From Pirellulaceae bacterium (lineage in GTDB: Bacteria > Planctomycetota > Planctomycetia > Pirellulales > Pirellulaceae), in NCBI GenBank assembly GCA_026004795.1, contig BPJV01000009.1, forward strand, positions 175,721-239,720: 64,000 nucleotides of DNA. The letters are read 5' to 3'. The notes beneath the pieces are model-generated. The model was not told the DNA's origin and ran no database searches. It was given only the letters and a program-made list of their open reading frames with translations. The position numbers were made by a program, and so were the translations under genes. Positions 55,201 through 64,000 of the stretch are shown in pieces. Within the stretch, counting starts at the first letter, position 1. Every line of letters begins with the position of its first letter.

Positions 55201-58200
55201 ATTCGCGGCCCCATTGAAGCGACCTGCTGATATTGTGGGAGTGCCTGTACCCTCGTACCATTTCCGCGATTCAATTCGCGGCCCCATTGAAGCCCCAATG
55301 TGGGTCAGCGGTCCTGCCGGCATTGCAGCCCATTTCCGCGATTCAATTCGCGGCCCCATTGAAGCCGCGCGTCGTACTCCACGATGTCCGCAAACGTCGC
55401 TAACCATTTCCGCGATTCAATTCGCGGCCCCATTGAAGCTTGGGCCTTTACCTCGGACGTTCGCGCCAATCGCGACGCCATTTCCGCGATTCAATTCGCG
55501 GCCCCATTGAAGCACAGATTCTGCCGACATATCTAATATATAAGCAGATCCATTTCCGCGATTCAATTCGCGGCCCCATTGAAGCGGCTATCAAATCCGC
55601 CTAACCTGGCCAGCCGAAGAAAGCCATTTCCGCGATTCAATTCGCGGCCCCATTGAAGCGGCTGGGAATCCGAGGTGCGGACCCCCATCGGTACATCCAT
55701 TTCCGCGATTCAATTCGCGGCCCCATTGAAGCCCAATTTGTTGATCGAAAGGAATCCTGAAAGGAGTCGCCCCATTTCCGCGATTCAATTCGCGGCCCCA
55801 TTGAAGCCAGCGCCTCGGCGCTGGCCTCCCACTCGGCCACCTCCCATTTCCGCGATTCAATTCGCGGCCCCATTGAAGCGCGCTTCCTCCCGGGATAGCC
55901 GCGGATTGCCCCAACCATTTCCGCGATTCAATTCGCGGCCCCATTGAAGCGCATCTGCCGACCATGCGCGCGCGAGCTAACCACGAGCCATTTCCGCGAT
56001 TCAATTCGCGGCCCCATTGAAGCTTTGCGGGTGCGATAACTTGCCCGATCCTCTTGAGCCATTTCCGCGATTCAATTCGCGGCCCCATTGAAGCTCGAAT
56101 GGACATCGGGCGAGCGGCGGCGGGAGTACCCATTTCCGCGATTCAATTCGCGGCCCCATTGAAGCTAGTACAAGTGCGTGCCACTCACCTCAGACCTCCT
56201 GCCATTTCCGCGATTCAATTCGCGGCCCCATTGAAGCACAGGCGTTCCGTCTGCAACGGCCCCGCCCGCCTCCAGCCATTTCCGCGATTCAATTCGCGGC
56301 CCCATTGAAGCGCGTCGACGGGGCCAGGTCTGGGATGTCCAGCGAGTCCCATTTCCGCGATTCAATTCGCGGCCCCATTGAAGCCCGGTCGCCGCGCCAG
56401 TCCCCGTGCCATCATCCTCCGCCCATTTCCGCGATTCAATTCGCGGCCCCATTGAAGCCGATTGCACTTATGACACGGATCGTCTCACGCCGCGTCCATT
56501 TCCGCGATTCAATTCGCGGCCCCATTGAAGCCCGCGCCGTTGATGGAGGCAGTATCAAAGGACGCGGCCATTTCCGCGATTCAATTCGCGGCCCCATTGA
56601 AGCTGCTACTGTGTGCTACAACCTACCGCGCCGCGGGGCCGCCATTTCCGCGATTCAATTCGCGGCCCCATTGAAGCGCTGCCCATTACCCCCCCTCCGC
56701 CAGGCGTTTGTCTTCCATTTCCGCGATTCAATTCGCGGCCCCATTGAAGCCATTTGGAGGCGGCCGAGGCTGAGCTAGAAGACGCCCATTTCCGCGATTC
56801 AATTCGCGGCCCCATTGAAGCACGACGGGAAAAAGGTTATCCATTTGGATATCGCCTACCATTTCCGCGATTCAATTCGCGGCCCCATTGAAGCGAGGAC
56901 GGCGGTAGCTAGCTGGACGGCCGCCGACTGGCCATTTCCGCGATTCAATTCGCGGCCCCATTGAAGCTTGATCGGCTTTCCGCTGACATACTCGGCAATG
57001 GCTTGCCATTTCCGCGATTCAATTCGCGGCCCCATTGAAGCGCTGCTTATGCGGTGTCACTTGGCGCTGCTGGCAGGGGCCATTTCCGCGATTCAATTCG
57101 CGGCCCCATTGAAGCTCGCGGTACGACTTCGGGAGCGTCACCTTCCCACCACCATTTCCGCGATTCAATTCGCGGCCCCATTGAAGCCGCCTAGGTTGCG
57201 CAGACCGGGTGCGTTTAAGCCTGCCATTTCCGCGATTCAATTCGCGGCCCCATTGAAGCTCCTTTGGCGCGCCAACAAATGGGAGCAATACGCCTCCCAT
57301 TTCCGCGATTCAATTCGCGGCCCCATTGAAGCGCGGTCGGGGCCGTCTAGCTGCGGGTGCTGGAGGAGGCCATTTCCGCGATTCAATTCGCGGCCCCATT
57401 GAAGCCAGGTCGTAGGGCACTTGCTCAAACCCGGCCACGTAGCCATTTCCGCGATTCAATTCGCGGCCCCATTGAAGCCGTTGCCGGCGACGGGTGGGCG
57501 GCGCAGGACCCAGCCATTTCCGCGATTCAATTCGCGGCCCCATTGAAGCGCGATCGCTTTCATCCAAGCATTCCTGCCAAAGCTGGCCATTTCCGCGATT
57601 CAATTCGCGGCCCCATTGAAGCCCGCAGCCGTTCCGCCTTTGCTTCGGCCTCCGCTAGCCATTTCCGCGATTCAATTCGCGGCCCCATTGAAGCGGGTGC
57701 CCGGCCCGGCGCTCGGCGCTGTTCCCTTGGACCATTTCCGCGATTCAATTCGCGGCCCCATTGAAGCTAGCTTGCCGAATTACCCGCAGCGACGTTGTAC
57801 GGCATCCATTTCCGCGATTCAATTCGCGGCCCCATTGAAGCCGGCTTTCGCGCGGCGCCACAGCGGTAGGCATACGCCCATTTCCGCGATTCAATTCGCG
57901 GCCCCATTGAAGCGTCGGCTAGTTCGACGTGTTCGATCCATTGGGGCGGCCATTTCCGCGATTCAATTCGCGGCCCCATTGAAGCGAGCGGTCGGCCGAC
58001 TGCGGGTCGTCGATGACGATGAACCATTTCCGCGATTCAATTCGCGGCCCCATTGAAGCTGCGGCCGTGTCCGGGTGGTGGGCGTGGCGTAGGGGGCCAT
58101 TTCCGCGATTCAATTCGCGGCCCCATTGAAGCGGTGACCTACCCTGGGGCCTCCACGTCACCTCCCTGGCCATTTCCGCGATTCAATTCGCGGCCCCATT

Positions 58201-58205
58201 GAAGC

Positions 58206-58243
58206 GAGTTGTGTTAAAAAAAAAGGGGCGCTTTATGCGCCCC
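58206..58243 (-). terminator. Intrinsic terminator encoded by a spacer
   Basis: Read on the minus strand, the spacer (with two bases of the next repeat) forms stem GGGGCGC, loop ATAAA, stem GCGCCCC, followed by nine T residues. It is a textbook intrinsic terminator and would stop transcription running leftward through the array. Confidence 0.8.
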
Positions 58244-61200
58244 ATTTCCGCGATTCAATTCGCGGCCCCATTGAAGCGGGTATCTCACGGCGGATAGCTC
58301 TGCTAGTGCGGCCATTTCCGCGATTCAATTCGCGGCCCCATTGAAGCGTTTCCCAGCAGGCCACCATTCTGGCCGACACCCTCAACCATTTCCGCGATTC
58401 AATTCGCGGCCCCATTGAAGCGATGCGGGGCTGGTTCGGGTTGCGCGCTGGATTTCGGACCATTTCCGCGATTCAATTCGCGGCCCCCATTGAAGCTTAG
58501 CCTTCTGCGCTGCCTCCCTGGCGCGGCGGGCGTCCATTTCCGCGATTCAATTCGCGGCCCCATTGAAGCCCGGATGGACTCGGCTACGGCGTCAATGGCC
58601 CCTGCCATTTCCGCGATTCAATTCGCGGCCCCATTGAAGCCGCAGAACACCCAGCAGGCCGCCGCCGCCCAGATGATCCATTTCCGCGATTCAATTCGCG
58701 GCCCCATTGAAGCCGCGAGCCGTGGTGTGCTACGCACGTCGTCGGCGTCCCATTTCCGCGATTCAATTCGCGGCCCCATTGAAGCCACTGCAGACGGGAC
58801 CAGTTTGCAGATTTCATCCCCCATTTCCGCGATTCAATTCGCGGCCCCATTGAAGCCGGGACGATCTAGCGTTCGAGCCGAACGAATACGGCGACCATTT
58901 CCGCGATTCAATTCGCGGCCCCATTGAAGCCACGGTTTGGTCTCCTTGGGGTAGGTGAGTGTTATCCCATTTCCGCGATTCAATTCGCGGCCCCATTGAA
59001 GCGTAGACACGGACGGGCTGGGCGCTGTCTGCGTATGTACCATTTCCGCGATTCAATTCGCGGCCCCATTGAAGCATTGTCTCCTCTGGGGTTTCTGAAG
59101 TACAATGCTGGCCATTTCCGCGATTCAATTCGCGGCCCCATTGAAGCCAAATGCTTTGAAGTTGTTAATTATTTGTTCTACTAACCATTTCCGCGATTCA
59201 ATTCGCGGCCCCATTGAAGCTTCCGTCTTAGCATGGACAATACATTGACATTCAGATCCATTTCCGCGATTCAATTCGCGGCCCCATTGAAGCCGCGACG
59301 ATGGCCCGCTCGTCGTCGGATAGGAGCGGACCATTTCCGCGATTCAATTCGCGGCCCCATTGAAGCTGGCTCTCTCTTCCACCTTGTCACGTTCCTTCCG
59401 ATTCCATTTCCGCGATTCAATTCGCGGCCCCATTGAAGCGGCATCCCGATCGACAATGACCCGCCGACCGATGTCCATTTCCGCGATTCAATTCGCGGCC
59501 CCATTGAAGCCGGATACTCCTCTGGCGAATCCACGTACTTCTCGACTGCCATTTCCGCGATTCAATTCGCGGCCCCATTGAAGCACCCGAAGAGCTTGCG
59601 GGCGCGTCTTGCGCGCGGCCATTTCCGCGATTCAATTCGCGGCCCCATTGAAGCGGTCGTCGCACGTTGTCACGTTGCCTTCCGATTCCATTTCCGCGAT
59701 TCAATTCGCGGCCCCATTGAAGCGGCATCCCGGATCCGACATTTGACCCGCCGACCGATTCCCATTTCCGCGATTCAATTCGCGGCCCCATTGAAGCAAC
59801 GGCCCGGTCGGCCAGATCAACGGCCTGATGGGTTCCATTTCCGCGATTCAATTCGCGGCCCCATTGAAGCCACAGCGTCGATCGGGCCGCGGCAGGCACC
59901 GCACAACCATTTCCGCGATTCAATTCGCGGCCCCATTGAAGCCTATCGACTTCTGTTGGTCTTGTAATCCTTACATCACCATTTCCGCGATTCAATTCGC
60001 GGCCCCATTGAAGCATTCCGACTACCTACCAGATAGTTAGTGTTGGCGGCCATTTCCGCGATTCAATTCGCGGCCCCATTGAAGCTTGCCGTCGCAGGGC
60101 TTCACGCCGTCTAACGATATCCATTTCCGCGATTCAATTCGCGGCCCCATTGAAGCCACCACTCCTGCGCCTGGCACCACCGCAGCCACGCCCCATTTCC
60201 GCGATTCAATTCGCGGCCCCATTGAAGCCTTCAGGAATCGCTCAAGACAGATACTTCCGGAGCGTCCATTTCCGCGATTCAATTCGCGGCCCCATTGAAG
60301 CTGCAGCCGCTGACGTTCCGGGGTGCCAATACGCCTCCATTTCCGCGATTCAATTCGCGGCCCCATTGAAGCCGCAGGATCTTCTCCGATACTGAAGTCG
60401 AAGTCCACCCATTTCCGCGATTCAATTCGCGGCCCCATTGAAGCCTGGTGCCGGATGCCATCGCCTGCCTCCACGTGGTCCGCCATTTCCGCGATTCAAT
60501 TCGCGGCCCCATTGAAGCCTGCACCTGGTACGGAGTTCCTCGCCGGCCGGCATCCATTTCCGCGATTCAATTCGCGGCCCCATTGAAGCCACTTCCGAGC
60601 CGCATGCATCGCTGAGACGTGTTTGCCATTTCCGCGATTCAATTCGCGGCCCCATTGAAGCGAGCTAGGGGCATCCAGGACTGGCAAGACCTCTGGCCAT
60701 TTCCGCGATTCAATTCGCGGCCCCATTGAAGCCACAGGATCGATGTCGCCTTCGGTCCCGAGGGCCGAGCACCATTTCCGCGATTCAATTCGCGGCCCCA
60801 TTGAAGCCCGCATTGTGGACAACGAATTGCAATTCTGTGTGCCCCCATTTCCGCGATTCAATTCGCGGCCCCATTGAAGCGCCAAACAGTTGTTGGCGAC
60901 CGAGAGTAAAGAGGAGCCATTTCCGCGATTCAATTCGCGGCCCCATTGAAGCGCCAGCGACGGTAGCTATATCGACTGGCGCAACAACGTACCATTTCCG
61001 CGATTCAATTCGCGGCCCCATTGAAGCCCGACTCGGCAGGCAACCCCCGACTATCGATCGATACCCATTTCCGCGATTCAATTCGCGGCCCCATTGAAGC
61101 CGGGCAAGGATAGTTGCAAAGAGTACAAGTTCTGCTACCATTTCCGCGATTCAATTCGCGGCCCCATTGAAGCTGTGGATCCTGTATGTCCCGCCGTCGC

Positions 61201-61386
61201 GGCCGTGCCACCATTTCCGCGATTCAATTCGCGGCCCCATTGAAGCTTGATGCGTCAATAGTCATTTTACCAATCTCCTTTAGAACCATTTCCGCGATTC
61301 AATTCGCGGCCCCATTGAAGCTCCCCGTGGTCCGACCTCTACTCCGGCCGGCTCGTACCATTTCCGCGATTCAATTCGCGGCCCCA

Positions 61387-62624
61387 CTGAGCCATCCCCA
61401 GTTTTCCGGGCGAGGTGTGCGTGGGCGCATAAAAATTGGCGGTGTCACGCAGCGCGTTATTGGGTATGAAGTTGGGTATCAACAGTCCTGATTCCAACCC
61501 AAGAACACGGAGGGAACCGCCATGGATCGTATGGAAGCCTTTAGCTGGGTCCTTACTGTATGTGCCGGTTTGCGTCTGAGTCAAGCGAAAACGCTCGGCG
61601 ATTTGGTGGCCGGTGCTCTGGACGTCGGCAGGGTCAGCCTTGCCGAACTGGGCCGCCGCTTGACAGGGACTACCGCCAAGCATAGGATCAAGCGTGCGTG
61701 GCGGTTTACCAATAACCATCGTGTGCAGGTAAGTTCGGCCATGCAGGGAGTGATTCGGCAGTTGGTCCGCCCCAAGCGAAAGAAGCCATTGGTGGTAAGC
61801 ATCGACTGGGTCCAGGTGCGACAGTTTCGTACGATCGCTCTGTGCGCGGCCATCGATGGGCGAGCCATTCCGCTGCTGTGGGCCAGTTATCCGGAGGAGG
61901 AATTTCACCAGCGTCAACACCAACTGGAGGAAGCCATCTTGCGGCAATTCCGGACCATGCTTCCTGATGGAGTGCGGGTAATCTTGCTGGCCGATCGAGG
62001 CTTCGGACGCACCGAGATGGCCCGTCTGTGCCAAGAACTTCGGTTTCAGTACGTCATCCGTATCGTGCCCGATGTGTGGGTGCAAGCGACTGATTACGAA
62101 GGCAATCTCCGGGACTTCCCAGTGAAAAAAGGGATCTGTCGATGCCTACGGAATGTGGCCTACCGCAAGCGAAATCCGGTTGATCACCACATTGTCATCC
62201 GCTGGAAAAAGGGACTGGCCAAGAAGCGTGACGAATGCTGGTTCTTGATGACCAATCTCCAAGGAAATGCGGTACGGATCTCAGAGTTGTTTGCCAAGCG
62301 GATGACGATCGAAGAGATGTTTCGTGACTACAAGAGCCGTCGGAATGGATTCGCTCTGCGAAACACCCAGATTCGCCGCGCCGATCGTTTTGATCGTTTG
62401 TTGCTGATTCTGGTATTGGCCTACATTCTCCTGTTGGGAATTGGCCTGCGTGCACGGCAGTTGTACTGTCCGCAAAACTGGTGCTCGAACACGCGTCAGT
62501 CTGAATGCAGTGTGTTTACGATCGGAAAGCGGATGCGCCACCATGTCGACCTGACCATCCAACAGATTATCAACGCCCTCATCCGCGCCACTCAAAACGC
62601 CGCGCCAAACTGGGGATGATTCAG
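61387..62624 (+). mobile_element. IS4-family insertion sequence inside a CRISPR repeat
   Basis: The element is 1238 bp. Its ends are imperfect 18-bp inverted repeats (CTGA, two differing bases, CATCCCCAGTTT; 16 of 18 identical). It is flanked by a perfect 9-bp target duplication GCGGCCCCA (61378-61386 and 62625-62633), both copies derived from the CRISPR repeat. It carries one transposase gene. The perfect duplication indicates a fairly recent insertion by transposition. Confidence 0.92.
61522..62619 (+). CDS. IS4-family DDE transposase
   Basis: A 365-residue transposase. The DDE acids are visible: Asp in VVSIDWVQVRQF, Asp in LLADRGFGRTEM, and Glu in the IS4 box, here F-(2)-R-(3)-E-(6)-K within LFAKRMTIEEMFRDYKS (F in place of the usual Tyr). 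ATG at 61522 has GGAGGG eight bases upstream. The stop codon lies at the right inverted repeat. It is intact, so the element may be active. Confidence 0.93.
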   Translation: MDRMEAFSWVLTVCAGLRLSQAKTLGDLVAGALDVGRVSLAELGRRLTGTTAKHRIKRAWRFTNNHRVQVSSAMQGVIRQLVRPKRKKPLVVSIDWVQVRQFRTIALCAAIDGRAIPLLWASYPEEEFHQRQHQLEEAILRQFRTMLPDGVRVILLADRGFGRTEMARLCQELRFQYVIRIVPDVWVQATDYEGNLRDFPVKKGICRCLRNVAYRKRNPVDHHIVIRWKKGLAKKRDECWFLMTNLQGNAVRISELFAKRMTIEEMFRDYKSRRNGFALRNTQIRRADRFDRLLLILVLAYILLLGIGLRARQLYCPQNWCSNTRQSECSVFTIGKRMRHHVDLTIQQIINALIRATQNAAPNWG

Positions 62625-64000
62625 GCGGCCCCATTGAAGCTTCTCACACCTTACGACATCCAGCCAGGGAGGCTACCTGCCATTTCCGCGATTCAATTCG
62701 CGGCCCCATTGAAGCCTGTATTCTGCAAATCCTTTCAGCGGCTGTGGATACCACCCATTTCCGCGATTCAATTCGCGGCCCCATTGAAGCGAATCAAATA
62801 TTCTATAATCCGCAAGAAATACTCACCCATTTCCGCGATTCAATTCGCGGCCCCATTGAAGCTGGATCTGCTGTGGCTGCGGGGGCTTCCAGGTAACCTC
62901 CCATTTCCGCGATTCAATTCGCGGCCCCATTGAAGCCGTCCGCATCGCCGACCGCAAAGTAGCACGCGGGTGCGCCCATTTCCGCGATTCAATTCGCGGC
63001 CCCATTGAAGCACGCCGCACGATGTCCGCGACGTGACTCTCGATTCCATTTCCGCGATTCAATTCGCGGCCCCATTGAAGCTGTTTCGGCTTGTCATGCC
63101 GCAGGATGCCCACCAACGACCATTTCCGCGATTCAATTCGCGGCCCCATTGAAGCTGTGCCGGTCGGCTGATCTCGGCCGCCGTCGGCTCGCGCCCATTT
63201 CCGCGATTCAATTCGCGGCCCCATTGAAGCATTTCTCCTCTTTTCCAGTAGTTTCTTTTGCCGGCGTCCATTTCCGCGATTCAATTCGCGGCCCCATTGA
63301 AGCTATGTGGTCTGAATCCACTATTATCTCATTTGCGACCCATTTCCGCGATTCAATTCGCGGCCCCATTGAAGCGCCCCGCCGCTGCGCGAGTCGCTGC
63401 GGCTGTGGTCGCGTCCATTTCCGCGATTCAATTCGCGGCCCCATTGAAGCCGGATCCGGCACCGGCTGGCCCCATCGGATGGGCAGCCATTTCCGCGATT
63501 CAATTCGCGGCCCCATTGAAGCGGGTTCCGGCGGTGTCCGGGCTTCCACGTGTCGCCAACCATTTCCGCGATTCAATTCGCGGCCCCATTGAAGCGTTTG
63601 CCGATTGGACAGTCTGTGTAGTGTGGTCATGTCCCATTTCCGCGATTCAATTCGCGGCCCCATTGAAGCGTGTAGCCACCCACCGAAGAAACCACCGGGA
63701 GGCAGGCCATTTCCGCGATTCAATTCGCGGCCCCATTGAAGCGCGTGGTCAGATGCGCTGCCGCTATCGCTAGTCATTGCCCATTTCCGCGATTCAATTC
63801 GCGGCCCCATTGAAGCATGGCCTAATTCTCCCCTGTTGGTGTGTAGGTTGCCTCCATTTCCGCGATTCAATTCGCGGCCCCATTGAAGCTGCGTGTAGCC
63901 GTTGACGCGTTCCGTGATTAATGCGTCCATTTCCGCGATTGCAATCGCGGCCCCATTGAAGCAAACCTTGTTGGGCGTGGTCATATTGTCGAAAGACGAT

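Larger units (their letters stand above)
52298..63962 (+). CRISPR. Very large type I-G CRISPR array (144 repeats counted)
   Basis: The 36-bp repeat starts CCATTTCC, has a stem-loop centre and ends CCCCATTGAAGC; the ATTGAA(G)C end is the usual 3' end of a repeat, so the crRNA strand is plus. By hand count there are 144 repeats: 125 before an insertion, one split by an IS (61358-61386 and 62634-62640), and 18 after. Units are mostly 71-74 bp; spacers mostly 33-39 bp. Three repeat versions exist: CGCGATTTCAATCGCG in repeats 1-4 (52298-52543), CGCGATTCAATTCGCG in nearly all others, and a perfectly palindromic CGCGATTGCAATCGCG in the last (63927-63962). Repeat at 58460 has one extra C. A spacer-like sequence continues to the window end, so the array is not complete here. 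Confidence 0.98.

Noticed and set aside
52327..63984. Dozens of open frames on both strands across the array, with recurring peptides such as HFRDSIRGPIEA and MGPRIESRKW.
   Set aside because: They are translations of the 36-bp repeat; units near 72 bp keep frames open. They are not proteins.

Overview
The window reads as a bacterial chromosome segment, most likely from a planctomycete (Planctomycetota, Pirellulales-like). This is an inference from gene content and sparse intergenic packing: ScpB with an acidic tail, a fused diadenylate cyclase/YbbR protein, a YXWGXW-repeat secreted protein, adjacent arsM-arsS, several small DUF883/CsbD-like stress proteins, a type I-G (formerly I-U) CRISPR-Cas locus with a Cas4-Cas1 fusion, and moderately high GC. 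No rRNA or tRNA gene was found.

Bases 1-33,644 are ordinary chromosomal background. They hold the 3' end of scpB; a HemX-like gene overlapping hemA; a minus-strand block hisD-hisC-hisB-permease followed by a zinc-ribbon NUDIX gene; an arsenic block (ArsM-like, ArsS) followed by a TVP38 membrane protein and a mercuric-reductase-like flavoprotein; threonine aldolase; a YXWGXW-repeat exported protein; a lipoprotein; MscL with a zinc ribbon; two AI-2E-type permeases flanking seven small envelope/stress genes; a CdaA-YbbR fusion; a DUF4010 membrane protein; and pyruvate carboxylase.

Bases 33,645-37,000 are an eroded accessory zone. It contains an orphan HicB-like antitoxin, a toxin/Xre-like pair, a sigma-region-4 regulator coupled to a frameshifted small gene, a 129-bp relic of cas3, and at least three decayed CRISPR repeats in the orientation opposite to the main array.

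Bases 36,997-51,728 are a composite type I-G locus. One largely intact effector set (csb1, csb2, and cas3 carrying an extra C-terminal Cas8-like/Cas3-extension domain) is flanked by debris of at least one more set: a 201-aa cas3 stump, a csb2 3' tail, a 78-aa cas3 stump, and two separate Csb2-C-terminal (Cas6-like) proteins. A DUF1016/YhcG-type nuclease gene sits between the debris. The adaptation genes cas2 and cas4-cas1 follow.

Bases 51,729-64,000 hold a leader with a good sigma70-type promoter and a 12-bp motif present three times, then a very large CRISPR array (144 repeats by hand count, running off the right edge). One repeat near the distal end is split by an IS4-family element with a 9-bp target duplication. 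The four leader-proximal repeats carry a different stem-loop from almost all the rest, one spacer encodes an intrinsic terminator on the minus strand, and two adjacent spacers are diverged homologues of two others four units away.

Working model: Cas1-Cas2 with the fused Cas4 add spacers at the 52.3-kb end, the leader promoter transcribes the array rightward, Csb2 (and possibly the separate Cas6-like proteins) processes the transcript, Csb1/Csb2/Cas8-like parts form the surveillance complex, and the Cas3 helicase-HD protein degrades the target.
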